A DNA stretch of 64,000 nucleotides from Staphylococcus pettenkoferi (GTDB lineage: Bacteria; Bacillota; Bacilli; Staphylococcales; Staphylococcaceae), in contig NZ_JANSKK010000002.1 in assembly GCF_026659735.1 (NCBI RefSeq), positions 372,001 through 436,000 on the forward strand, given 5' to 3'. The notes beneath the pieces are model-generated. The model was not told where the DNA came from. It ran no database searches and was given only the letters and a program-made list of their open reading frames with translations. The translations under genes were made by a program, and so were the position numbers. Below are positions 19,194 through 27,494 of the stretch, in pieces. How positions within the stretch are numbered: position 1 is the first letter of the stretch; every line of letters begins with the position of its first letter.

Positions 19194-20119
19194 GACTTAT
19201 TACCTCCTTCGACACGGATACGTGGGTCAATGATTCCGTATAGAATATCAACCACGAAGATTGAAACGATAAATAATGTACTGAATAATAATGTTGTTGC
19301 CATAATTACGGAGAAGTCATTCGTCGTAATTGATCGTACGAATTGGTCCCCGAGACCCGGTACACCAAAGATTTGTTCAATCGTTAATGTTCCTGTTAAG
19401 ATTCCGGCTAACATTGGAACAATAATCGTAATAACTGGAATCAAAGCATTTCTAAGTGCATGTCCAAATAATACTCGCATCGTTGAGTTCCCTTTGGCTC
19501 TCGCTAATAATATGTAATCTGCGCTGAGCACCTCTATCATCTCTGCACGTATATACCGAGCTACCGTTGCGATAACTGAAGCCGATAACGCTAAAGATGG
19601 TAACACTGCTGTAGAGAACCCTTCCCAACCAGCAACTGGGAACCATTGCAAGCGTACAGAGAAGACGTATTGTAACAACACTGCAAGTACGAATGACGGT
19701 ACAGATACTGCGATGACTGAAATTACTGTAGCTGTATAGTCTACCCAAGTGTTCTGTTTCGTCGCTGCAGCAACACCAAGGATTAATCCAAGGATGACAC
19801 CGATAACCATCGCTGAGAGTCCCATTTCCATCGATGGTATTAACCGTGGTTTAATCAATTCCCATACCGGCTGATTGTGATATTGGAACGAGTAACCAAA
19901 GTCTCCCATCACAACGTTCTTGATGTAGTGTAAGTATTGAACTGCGACCGGATCATTGAGTCCATATTTCTCGTTTAAAATATGCTTTTGAGCCGCGCTA
20001 AGTTTAGCATCGTTAAACGGAGATCCAGGCATCAGCTTCATTAAAAAAAACGTAATCGTTATGATGATAAATAAAGATAATATCATATAACCAAAACGCT
20101 TTAAGACATATCTAAGCAT
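19190..20119 (-). CDS. oppB: Oligopeptide permease OppB
   Basis: Membrane permease subunit, 309 aa, six predicted helices beginning LKRFGYMILSLFIIITITFF. It has the BPD_transp_1 EAA loop near ARAKGNSTMRVLFGHALRN and the OppB-type N-terminal segment KLMPGSPFNDAKLS. It is the first gene of the operon. GGGGG lies 7 nt before the ATG. A CodY-like box lies 41 bp upstream of the start codon. Confidence 0.94.
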   Translation of the reverse strand: MLRYVLKRFGYMILSLFIIITITFFLMKLMPGSPFNDAKLSAAQKHILNEKYGLNDPVAVQYLHYIKNVVMGDFGYSFQYHNQPVWELIKPRLIPSMEMGLSAMVIGVILGLILGVAAATKQNTWVDYTATVISVIAVSVPSFVLAVLLQYVFSVRLQWFPVAGWEGFSTAVLPSLALSASVIATVARYIRAEMIEVLSADYILLARAKGNSTMRVLFGHALRNALIPVITIIVPMLAGILTGTLTIEQIFGVPGLGDQFVRSITTNDFSVIMATTLLFSTLFIVSIFVVDILYGIIDPRIRVEGGNKS

Positions 20120-20159
20120 ATAACATCCCCCTTGTTTAAGTAGTAAACATTCCCTTCAC

Positions 20160-20174
20160 AATTTTCAGAAATAT
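20160..20174. promoter_or_regulatory. CodY-like box upstream of opp operon
   Basis: AATTTTCAGAAATAT matches 13 of 15 positions of the CodY consensus AATTTTCWGAAAATT. Peptide importers are classic CodY targets in staphylococci and bacilli, so amino-acid repression of opp is likely. No binding has been measured here. Confidence 0.6.
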
Positions 20175-20325
20175 TTAACAATATTATATAGTTAATTCAG
20201 AATGAAATCAATGGTAAATCACTCCATTTTCGTCGTTTATCTATGAATTCATAGCGGAAATCTACACTAAAACCGTGATTTAAGCTATACTTATACTAAA
20301 TTTCTCAAGAGCTAGGATGAGTTCG

Positions 20326-20703
20326 ATGCGTAATTTAACACAATTATTGACGTTTATTCTTATAACACCTGTCATATCATTAATAATCTGGCTATTCACC
20401 TCTCACCAATGGGTGGCGTACGTCAATGTCCTATTTTATGTAGCGATGATATTAAGCATTGTCACCTTTATCTTAATTCTGATTCAGGAAGGCGTATTTG
20501 ATGCGACGAGTTATGGAATGCGACGTATGAAGTATCGCTTGTCGAGTAAAAAGCATCAAGCTTCAGTTCAAGATGACGACTTCTTCAATCCACAACAAGC
20601 GAAGAAGTCTGATTACCGTGTAGCGCGTTGGGTCAAAGTCGCATTCGGTGTTAACGTATGCTATTTAGTCCTAGACATTATCATGGCTTTAATGATGATG
20701 TGA
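20326..20703 (+). CDS. DUF3899-type small membrane protein
   Basis: About 125 aa with two N-terminal hydrophobic helices (LTFILITPVISLIIWLF and VLFYVAMILSIVTFILILI), a basic/acidic cytoplasmic linker (about 60-105) and a final helix ending in several methionines. It resembles DUF3899 proteins found next to opp/fabHF in staphylococci; the function is unknown. There are two possible starts; the ATG at 20326 is better spaced from TAGG than the ATG at 20317. It is transcribed divergently from oppB and faces the MFS gene. Confidence 0.75.
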   Translation: MRNLTQLLTFILITPVISLIIWLFTSHQWVAYVNVLFYVAMILSIVTFILILIQEGVFDATSYGMRRMKYRLSSKKHQASVQDDDFFNPQQAKKSDYRVARWVKVAFGVNVCYLVLDIIMALMMM

Positions 20704-20732
20704 GTCAGAGCAATTCATTTATAAAATTATGT

Positions 20733-20769
20733 AAAATGAGAGTGGATCGCTTAGTACAGCCCACTCTCA
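20733..20769 (-). terminator. Terminator of the MFS gene
   Basis: TGAGAGTGG...CCACTCTCA stem with TTTT on the minus-strand side, 24 bp after the MFS stop codon. An A-run on the other side may let it act weakly for the DUF3899 gene as well. Confidence 0.65.
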
Positions 20770-20792
20770 AAAATATAAACCTGATGCACGCT

Positions 20793-22031
20793 TTATTTAA
20801 TTGAAATATGAGGATTTTTAAACAGGGCAATGTACATTAATGCGCCGCCAATGAGAATCAGTATGACAACGTAAATTGACATTTGCCACGATAATAAGAT
20901 TGACCCAAGTATCAATCCAAAGCGAGCAAGAATTTCAGATCCGAAAAAGCATATCGTCTCCATCGCTGAATAAGTGCCTCGTTTGTCCTCAGGTATCATC
21001 AGAAAGCGTTGTGCGTTATGAATTGGGGAATAAATGAGCTCACCAATTGTAGCAATGACCATAACAAGACAAAGTATCCAGAACGAATTCGACATAGTGA
21101 GCACACCATATCCTACTGCATAAAGAAGAATTCCTACTATAAATGCTCGGCCTTTTCGCATGAACGTCATCCACTGATTCACTTTGAATGTCATTGTTAC
21201 GACGACAATCGCGTTAATTATCATGATAATCGTAAAAATACGTACACCATCAATTGGAATCCCCCATAACTGTATCGTCTGAAATTCGTCTCTCAAACGA
21301 ACAATAATATAAGAATTCAAACTTAGTTCAGCCATCATAGTCAAGATAAAGCCACTGTTGAGTAACATGTAATACTTATCCTTAAATACAAGTGCTAAAT
21401 TATGCAAGAAATGCTTCACTTTTCCTAAATCCTCAGCCCCATAGCTCATCACTTGCTCCACACGATAGTATTTTATAAATAAATACCAACTCACCAGCAT
21501 AGTGACAAAGAACAAGCCAAATAATAAGTGTTTATGGTGGTGATAAAGTGCTGCACCAAGTAACATACCAAGCGCTAAACTGGCGTTATAAACCCAGTAA
21601 TTCAGTTGATAGACGTACTCACGCACATCTTCATAAATTGCATCCATTATCGCTGCATTCAGAATGGTTTCACCTATACCTGTGAGATTGCTAAAGATAA
21701 AGAGGGTTACGCAAAAAATGATGAGCCCTAATCCGTCTAATGTCACTGTTATTGCCAAGAGAATTAAGCAAATACTGTAAAGCAAATAAATGATATGAAT
21801 TAATTTCTTACGATCATAGTGATCACCAAGATAACCACCCATGAATGAAATCACGATATTCACTAGAATATTCACGATAAAGAACACACCCGCAAAGACC
21901 GCATTAATCTTAGACGTTAAGTATAGAGCAATAAACGGCATAATCGCATTCATGGTTGTACTCAGTAGAAAGTCACCAATAATTCGACTTTTTAAGGTAG
22001 CTGATAAAGTAAAGAATTTTCCCATCGACAT
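20793..22031 (-). CDS. Major facilitator superfamily transporter
   Basis: A 412-aa, 12-helix MFS protein. The loop between helices 2 and 3 carries the family signature GGYLGDHYDRKKLIHII (G-X-L-X-D-X-X-D-R-K-K). The N-terminal part (SRIIGDFLLSTTMNAIMPFIALYL) and the GETILNAAIMDAIYED segment resemble proton-driven drug-efflux-type carriers of Gram-positive bacteria. The substrate is not predictable. AGGAG sits close to the ATG; a second in-frame ATG two codons on has more usual spacing. From memory this gene is absent at the corresponding S. aureus position (fabF is next to the DUF3899 gene), so it looks like a species-specific insertion. Confidence 0.85.
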   Translation of the reverse strand: MSMGKFFTLSATLKSRIIGDFLLSTTMNAIMPFIALYLTSKINAVFAGVFFIVNILVNIVISFMGGYLGDHYDRKKLIHIIYLLYSICLILLAITVTLDGLGLIIFCVTLFIFSNLTGIGETILNAAIMDAIYEDVREYVYQLNYWVYNASLALGMLLGAALYHHHKHLLFGLFFVTMLVSWYLFIKYYRVEQVMSYGAEDLGKVKHFLHNLALVFKDKYYMLLNSGFILTMMAELSLNSYIIVRLRDEFQTIQLWGIPIDGVRIFTIIMIINAIVVVTMTFKVNQWMTFMRKGRAFIVGILLYAVGYGVLTMSNSFWILCLVMVIATIGELIYSPIHNAQRFLMIPEDKRGTYSAMETICFFGSEILARFGLILGSILLSWQMSIYVVILILIGGALMYIALFKNPHISIK

Positions 22032-22040
22032 TTTTCTCCT

Positions 22041-22055
22041 AATTTTCTGACTTTT
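22041..22055. promoter_or_regulatory. Weak CodY-like box before the MFS gene
   Basis: AATTTTCTGACTTTT matches 12 of 15 positions of the CodY consensus and lies 10 bp before the start codon. At this level chance matches are common in AT-rich DNA. Confidence 0.3.
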
Positions 22056-22127
22056 AAATACCTTACCTAATTTTTGTCATGATTACAACACCTCTTTTAC
22101 CAATATCGAGAAAGTTCCTTTACAGCA

Positions 22128-22162
22128 CAAAAATCCCCCAACTATATAGCCAGGGGAATTTC
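22128..22162 (-). terminator. fabF terminator
   Basis: On the minus strand CCCCtgGCTATATAGttGGGG forms a hairpin followed by GATTTTTG, 12 bp after fabF. Confidence 0.8.
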
Positions 22163-22173
22163 TATATTAATAA

Positions 22174-23418
22174 TTATCCTTCAAACTTTTTAAATAATAA
22201 CACGGCATTGTGTCCACCGAAACCTAAACTGTTGCTCATCGCATAGTTAATATCTAAGTCAGCAGCTTGGTTCGGTGTGAAGTCTAAATCACACTCTGGA
22301 TCTGGACTATCTGCATGAATTGTAGGCGCGACACGCCCATCACGAATAGATAGCGCTGAGAAGATCGCTTCTAAGCCACCTGTACCACCGAGCAAGTGAC
22401 CTGTCATCGATTTCGTTGAGCTAATCTTCAACGATTTCGCAGCGTCGCCAAAGGTATTCTTAATCGCTTGAACCTCTGTTAAATCGCCTACAGGTGTACT
22501 TGTACCGTGCGCGTTCAAGTATTGAACTTGGTCTGCTGTAACACCTGCATCGTCTAAAGCGAGTTGCATCGCACGTGCACCGCCCTCACCTTCTGGAGCT
22601 GGAGCAGTAATATGATATGCATCACCTGTAGAACCATAACCTACGATTTCTGCATAGATTTCAGCGCCACGTGCTTGTGCTGACTCTAGAGATTCGAGCA
22701 CCACGATACCTGCGCCTTCACCCATTACGAAACCGTCACGACCTTCTTGGAATGGACGACATGCTGTTTCTTTGTCATCATTTGTAGACAATGCGCGGCT
22801 CGCACTAAATCCTGCTACAGCCATATGTGTAATCGGCGCTTCAGTACCACCTGCAACCATCGCATCGGCATCTCCGCGTTGGATAATCTTGAACGCATCA
22901 CCGATAGAGTTCGTACCTGTAGCACAAGCTGTGACTGTTGATCCGTTTGGTCCCTTCAAACCTAAATCGATAGATACTTGACCTGTAGCCATATCAGGAA
23001 TCAACATCGGTACGAAGAACGGGCTGACACGTCTAGGGCCACGCTCATTCAATTGATTATGCGCTACCTCAAACGTTTCCATACCGCCGATGCCTGAACC
23101 AATCCACGTACCAATACGTTCAGCATTATCGTCAGTCACTTCTAGTTTCGCATCCTTCACCGCTTCTCTAGCAGCTACAACCGCATATTGTGTAAAACGA
23201 TCCATACGGCGCGCTTCTTTACGTGGAATATGGTCTTCAATGTTAAAATCTTTGAGCTCTCCTGCTAAGCTCACGTTATACTTCGAAGTATCGATACGTG
23301 TAATCGTATCTATACCATTCATACCTTCTAAAGCATTCTTCCACGTTGTCTGTGCGTCATTACCAATCGGCGAAAGTGCTCCTACGCCTGTTATTACCAC
23401 TCGATGCTTATTACTCAT
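22174..23418 (-). CDS. fabF: Beta-ketoacyl-ACP synthase II
   Basis: Elongation condensing enzyme of type II fatty acid synthesis; adds malonyl-ACP to acyl-ACP in the cytosol. The protein is 414 aa. The catalytic triad Cys165 ([10 protein letters not shown]), His304 ([11 protein letters not shown]) and His341 ([12 protein letters not shown]) is complete. GGAGG lies 8 nt before the ATG. It follows fabH with a 12-bp gap and shares its promoter and FapR operator. It is the family target of platensimycin and cerulenin. Confidence 0.97.
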   Translation of the reverse strand: MSNKHRVVITGVGALSPIGNDAQTTWKNALEGMNGIDTITRIDTSKYNVSLAGELKDFNIEDHIPRKEARRMDRFTQYAVVAAREAVKDAKLEVTDDNAERIGTWIGSGIGGMETFEVAHNQLNERGPRRVSPFFVPMLIPDMATGQVSIDLGLKGPNGSTVTACATGTNSIGDAFKIIQRGDADAMVAGGTEAPITHMAVAGFSASRALSTNDDKETACRPFQEGRDGFVMGEGAGIVVLESLESAQARGAEIYAEIVGYGSTGDAYHITAPAPEGEGGARAMQLALDDAGVTADQVQYLNAHGTSTPVGDLTEVQAIKNTFGDAAKSLKISSTKSMTGHLLGGTGGLEAIFSALSIRDGRVAPTIHADSPDPECDLDFTPNQAADLDINYAMSNSLGFGGHNAVLLFKKFEG

Positions 23419-23430
23419 ATGTTTATCCTC

Positions 23431-24372
23431 CTATTTACCCCATTTTAAAGTGATAGCGCCCCAAGTTAAGCCGCCACCAAATCCGACAAGGACGAGGGTA
23501 TCGCCATCTTGAATCTTTCCATTCTCTAACTCTTGCGCAATACTCAAAGGAATAGATGCGGCTGAAGTATTACCAAATTGATCTACTGAAACACTCATCT
23601 TCTCTTCTGGAATACCTAAGCGTAAACGTGCAGATTCCATAATACGAATATTCGCTTGATGTGGAACGAACATATCGATGTCTTCTGCAGTCAAACCTGC
23701 TTTCTCTACCGCTTTCGTAGACGCTTCGCCCATAATGCGTACCGCAAATTTAAACACTTCACGTCCATTCATCACAATCTTATGTGTCTCTTGATCTTGG
23801 TAAAGGTATTTACCACCGCTACCATCAGAACCGAGTTCATAACTTAGAATACCATGTCCTTCTGATACTTCTCCAATCACAGCGGCGCCTGCACCATCAC
23901 CGAAGAGCACTGCTGTTGAGCGGTCACTCAAATCTGTAATTTTAGACAACTTATCCGCACCTACGACGAGAATATTGTGGTAGTCGCCAGATTGAATAAA
24001 CTGTTTCGCATTAATCATTGCGTACATAAAGCCACTACATGCAGCTAACTGATCCATCGTCGCAACTTTCTTCGTGCCAAGACGTTCTTGAAGCATGTTC
24101 GCCACGGTTGGGAAAGGATAGTCCCCTGTGGACGTTGCTACCATAATCATATCTATATCTTCCGGTTGAATTCCTGCATCTTTAATTGCTTTCACGCTCG
24201 CTTCGTAAGCCATATCTGATGTATCTTCGTCATCAGCAGCCCAGCGACGTTCTTTGATTCCGGTCATCTTTGAGATCCATTCGTCTGATGTGTCTAAAAA
24301 TGACTCGAAATAAGCGTTATCAATTACTTTGCTTGGCGCATACGCACCAAATCCCTTAATACCCACATTCAT
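23431..24372 (-). CDS. fabH: Beta-ketoacyl-ACP synthase III
   Basis: Initiates fatty acid synthesis by condensing an acyl-CoA primer (branched-chain primers in staphylococci) with malonyl-ACP. The protein is 313 aa with the complete Cys112-His238-Asn268 triad, seen in [17 protein letters not shown] and FGNTSAAS. It is the first gene of fabH-fabF. The ribosome site (TAGGTG) is weaker than that of its neighbours. An operator for the malonyl-CoA-sensing repressor FapR overlaps its promoter, tying primer condensation to malonyl-CoA supply. Confidence 0.97.
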   Translation of the reverse strand: MNVGIKGFGAYAPSKVIDNAYFESFLDTSDEWISKMTGIKERRWAADDEDTSDMAYEASVKAIKDAGIQPEDIDMIMVATSTGDYPFPTVANMLQERLGTKKVATMDQLAACSGFMYAMINAKQFIQSGDYHNILVVGADKLSKITDLSDRSTAVLFGDGAGAAVIGEVSEGHGILSYELGSDGSGGKYLYQDQETHKIVMNGREVFKFAVRIMGEASTKAVEKAGLTAEDIDMFVPHQANIRIMESARLRLGIPEEKMSVSVDQFGNTSAASIPLSIAQELENGKIQDGDTLVLVGFGGGLTWGAITLKWGK

Positions 24373-24393
24373 GGTTGTACACCTACTTATTCT

Positions 24394-24416
24394 AATTTTG
24401 GTACCAGGTCTTAATT
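24394..24416. promoter_or_regulatory. FapR operator of fabHF
   Basis: Contains GGTACCAGGTC flanked by AT-rich arms, matching the FapR palindrome of the TTAGTACCTGGTACTAA type used before fabHA-fabF in Bacillus. It lies 22-44 bp upstream of the fabH start codon and overlaps the -10 element. Confidence 0.85.
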
Positions 24417-24442
24417 TAACATAGTCTTTCTCACAAGTACAA
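24414..24442 (-). promoter_or_regulatory. fabHF promoter
   Basis: Minus strand TTGTAC (24437-24442), 17-nt spacer, TTAAAT (24414-24419). The -10 overlaps the FapR operator, so FapR binding would block polymerase. Confidence 0.6.
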
Positions 24443-24514
24443 TTACAAATCCTCGTACAATCGTCATATGTTCACTAAATTATAAGTTATCTCTATAGGG
24501 ATGACAATTGATAA

Positions 24515-24543
24515 GACCCTGATTGGTAAAAGTCGATAGGGTC
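24515..24543. other. Isolated stem-loop in fabH-DUF2929 spacer
   Basis: GACCCT and AGGGTC are separated by 17 nt in an otherwise plain 400-bp spacer. There is no U-tract, no nearby gene end, and no assigned role. Confidence 0.35.
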
Positions 24544-24774
24544 ATTATAAGCTAGTTGTATACTAGAAAGACACGCATATGTCACATCACTTTATATTCC
24601 GCTCTATACAAAACGCTTCATCTTCTATATAATTGTATCTGAATGGATAGTGTCATTAAACCTATACATAAGTCATCTTAACATGACAATTTTCAAACAA
24701 TGACATCATTAATAATAACCTTAATTATCATACAAGTTATGACATGAAATATTGAAACGATAGGAGGCATAGCC

Positions 24775-24969
24775 ATGAAGTACATTATGGTACTGATTTG
24801 GTCAATACTCTTGCTTGAAATGGTAGGCTTCGTATTAACAAGTCTTGACGGCGGTTCTTCTGTTAACTGGATTCTACCTATCATCGTAGCAGTAGTATTT
24901 ACAATCTTTGTAGCAATCTTTACAGCAATTATTAAACCTACGCACAAATCATATCAAGAAGAACAATAA
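24775..24969 (+). CDS. DUF2929 (YjzD-like) small membrane protein
   Basis: A 64-aa protein with two hydrophobic helices (YIMVLIWSILLLEMVGFVL and ILPIIVAVVFTIFVAIFTAI) separated by TSLDGGSSVNW and ending in a charged tail. It matches the DUF2929/YjzD family located beside fabH in Bacillus and Staphylococcus; the function is unknown. GGAGG lies 7 nt before the ATG and a strong terminator follows, supporting a real gene despite its size. A reverse-strand ORF over the same bases is a shadow without a ribosome site. Confidence 0.88.
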   Translation: MKYIMVLIWSILLLEMVGFVLTSLDGGSSVNWILPIIVAVVFTIFVAIFTAIIKPTHKSYQEEQ

Positions 24970-24983
24970 TCTTTAATTGATCG

Positions 24984-25013
24984 AGAGCCAGCTGATAAAG
25001 CTGGTTCTTTTTT
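24984..25013 (+). terminator. Terminator after DUF2929 gene
   Basis: GAGCCAGC-tgataaa-GCTGGTTC hairpin followed by TTTTTT. Confidence 0.88.
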
Positions 25014-25040
25014 GTCTAAACCTCCTTTATCCCTATTCAT

Positions 25041-25083
25041 GTGGAGAGGTACAACAACATCTAAGATTTCTGTGCGTCTCCCA
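25041..25083 (+). repeat. Family A repeat, 3' fragment (A10)
   Basis: Only hairpin 2 survives and is degenerate: GTGGAGAGGTACAAC..., then the conserved AGATTTCTGTGCGTCTCCC. The 5' hairpin is missing. Confidence 0.6.
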
Positions 25084-25085
25084 AG

Positions 25086-25116
25086 AAAAGCTCGATGGCA
25101 AGCGCCACCGAGCTTT
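25086..25116 (-). terminator. Terminator of the aldehyde dehydrogenase gene
   Basis: Minus strand AAAGCTCGGTGGC...GCCATCGAGCTTT stem followed by TCTT, 39 bp after the stop codon; the U-tract is short. Confidence 0.65.
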
Positions 25117-25154
25117 CTACATATTACCTCAGCATTATGATAGCTATGATTTAA

Positions 25155-26645
25155 TTAATACAAGCCATTCTTCTCATTACTTGTATCAATAAAGATATTT
25201 TTAACTTGTTGATAGTTCTTAATTGCTTCTTTATAAGTTTCGCGACCAATACCTGATTTCTTGTAACCGCCAAATGGTGCACCTGCAGGAACTTGGTTGT
25301 AAGTGTTAATCCATACACGTCCTGTGCGCATTGCTTTAGCAACGTTGAGCGCACGATTAATGTTAGTAGTAAAGATACCGCCTGCTAAGCCGTATTCAGA
25401 GTCATTCGCAATCTTCACAGCTTTTTCTTCGTCATCGAATTTAATCACTGTTAATACTGGGCCAAAGATTTCTTCTTGCGCTAACTTATTATTGTTGTCG
25501 TCTACTTCGATGATTGTTGGTTCAAAGAAGTAGCCTTTATCCATGCCATTGTCAGTGATACGTTTACCGCCTGTAATGATACGCGCATCGTCTGCTTCCT
25601 CAGCATATTTCACATAAGACTCAATCTTCTCGATTTGTTCTTGACCTGTTTGACTACCCATGAGTACATCTTCGTCGAATGGGTCGCCCACTTTGATGCT
25701 TTCGAACGCGTCTTTCAAGCGATCCATCACTTTGTCATACACACTAGATTGTAGTAATAATCTTGATCCTGCACTACAAACTTCACCTTGGTTGAGTAAA
25801 ATACCAATTTGGATGCCTTCGATTGCTTGTTCTAGGTTCGCATCATCAAAGACGATGTTGGCACTTTTACCACCTAACTCAAGTGTGGCTGGTACAATAC
25901 GTTCTGCACCGGCTTGCGCTACTTTGTAACCTACGTCTGTTGAACCTGTGAATGAGAGTTTGTGCACACCTTCGTGATCAAAGATGGCTTGACCAGATTC
26001 GGAACCTTTACCTGTCACGACGTTCACTACACCTTCAGGAAGCACGTCTTGGAAGATCTTCGCTAACTCAATGAGTGATAAAGGTGTTGAAGATGAAGGT
26101 TGAATCACTACTGTGTTACCTGCTGCTAAAGCTGGACCTAATTTCCAAGAAGCAAGTAATAATGGGAAGTTCCATGCTACAACGGCACCTACAACGCCAA
26201 TTGGTTCGTGACGTACGATACTCATGTGGTCTTCGTCTAAGTCGTTCACTGTACCTTCGTCAGTTTGTAGAACGCTCGCGAAGTATTTAAAGTGTTGCGC
26301 AACGAATGGTAAGTCGAAACCGCTTGTTTCACGGTAAGGTTTACCATTCTGTAAAGATTCAATTGTTGCGAAATGTTCCATCTTGTCTTCGATACGGCGA
26401 CTAATTTCGAGTAAATAGTTCGCTCTTTCGTCTTTAGAAGTCTTGCTCCAAGAATCGAAAGCTTGTGTAGCCGCTTCGACTGCTTTATCTACATCTGACT
26501 TAGATGCTTTCGCAATCTTAGATAACACTTCACCGTTAGATGGGTTCGTCACCTCTATAGTGTCACCAGATTCACTAGATTGAAATTCGTTATTGATAAA
26601 TAAACCATATTGTTCATCTAAATAATCTTTCACATTTACAGCCAT
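25155..26645 (-). CDS. aldA: NAD(P)+-dependent aldehyde dehydrogenase (AldA-like)
   Basis: A 496-aa soluble aldehyde dehydrogenase very similar to staphylococcal AldA. Oxyanion Asn159 (VVAWNF), general base Glu256 (LELGGK) and nucleophile Cys290 (GEVCSAGSR) are present. The cofactor loop reads IQPSSSTP where many relatives have KPSEQTP, which may alter NAD/NADP preference (inference). AGGAGGTC precedes the ATG. The aldehyde substrate is unknown. In S. aureus, as I recall, aldA is far from clpB/fabH, so this location differs. Confidence 0.9.
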   Translation of the reverse strand: MAVNVKDYLDEQYGLFINNEFQSSESGDTIEVTNPSNGEVLSKIAKASKSDVDKAVEAATQAFDSWSKTSKDERANYLLEISRRIEDKMEHFATIESLQNGKPYRETSGFDLPFVAQHFKYFASVLQTDEGTVNDLDEDHMSIVRHEPIGVVGAVVAWNFPLLLASWKLGPALAAGNTVVIQPSSSTPLSLIELAKIFQDVLPEGVVNVVTGKGSESGQAIFDHEGVHKLSFTGSTDVGYKVAQAGAERIVPATLELGGKSANIVFDDANLEQAIEGIQIGILLNQGEVCSAGSRLLLQSSVYDKVMDRLKDAFESIKVGDPFDEDVLMGSQTGQEQIEKIESYVKYAEEADDARIITGGKRITDNGMDKGYFFEPTIIEVDDNNNKLAQEEIFGPVLTVIKFDDEEKAVKIANDSEYGLAGGIFTTNINRALNVAKAMRTGRVWINTYNQVPAGAPFGGYKKSGIGRETYKEAIKNYQQVKNIFIDTSNEKNGLY

Positions 26646-26894
26646 AATAGACCTCCTCTATCTCTATTTCGGACTTTGCATGATGTGACATTATATATAT
26701 AAGTCGTTAGTGCTTTTGGTATATCTATTATGATATATTCCCTCTTTACGCTATTTTTAAAAGTAAGAAGCTTAAATTACTAATTTTCGGTAATTTTAAA
26801 AGGGGTTTATTTTCTTAGGAAAGTTTACAATTTATTTTTCAATATTAAAATTCTCGCTTGCATATGGGACCACACTCAACTAATTCCTCTCACT

Positions 26895-26989
26895 GGGAGA
26901 AAGACAGAAATCTATGATTTCATGGTCTCACCCGCAAAGAGCTAGGATTCATAAGGGTGAAAATCCTTATGAATCCAGATCTCTACTGC
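26895..26989 (-). repeat. Family A double-hairpin repeat, copy A2
   Basis: Minus-strand copy. Hairpin 1 is an exact 12-bp stem GGATTCATAAGG/CCTTATGAATCC. Hairpin 2 is GGGtGAGAC/GTCTttCTCCC around GAAATC/GATTTC. No T-tract follows. It lies about 500 bp beyond the clpB stop in the clpB orientation. Confidence 0.8.
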
Positions 26990-27376
26990 GTCTTCTAAAG
27001 TATTTTATCTACATTATGTAGTTCGAGGAATGGATTTTCGTTGTGGTCTAGTTCCATCATGCGTCTCGAGTTCACATTGAAAAATTTAATTATTCTATAC
27101 TCAGTATATGATATACTATTCTCCTTTAATCTCCGACATTCAAATAGCTAATACTCTTTTTAACTTTTATATATTCGTGAGCTTAAATAAGTTCCATTGT
27201 AAATAAATCCTTTCAATAGTGTAACTAATTCTAAGGATTTTTTGAGAACACCCACTAAAGTGACAGTATTCTCTTTAGTAATTCCTTATAAATTATTTAT
27301 TCTATTTTAATCTCTAATTATACCTGTTCTATTACGAATCTCTCACTTTACCTACACACCCATTTCACTTCATACC
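26990..27376. other. Spacer between clpB terminator and repeat A2
   Basis: Nearly 390 bp of AT-rich DNA with no ORF tied to a ribosome site and no recognisable regulatory motif. The aldehyde dehydrogenase promoter should be left of it, close to 26650-26900; I could not assign it. Confidence 0.4.
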
Positions 27377-27423
27377 AAAAAGAAGCCGACCGTTGAAAGC
27401 CTTGCGCTTACAAGTCGACTTCT
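27377..27423 (-). terminator. clpB terminator
   Basis: Minus strand GAAGTCGAC...GTCGGCTTC stem (9 bp with one G-T pair) followed by TTTTTGG, about 70 bp after the stop codon. Confidence 0.8.
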
Positions 27424-27494
27424 TTATATATTTTAGGAGCTCATTTAATTTATCATGGCAGAGTGCAATTACTATTCACACTCTTCTGCATCAC

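Noticed and set aside
20793-22031. Recent plasmid- or transposon-borne resistance gene
   Set aside because: No insertion sequence, integrase or direct repeats flank it, and base composition by eye matches its neighbours.
25155-26645. Betaine aldehyde dehydrogenase (BetB)
   Set aside because: No betA, cudT or cudC-like genes adjoin, and the sequence follows staphylococcal AldA more closely.
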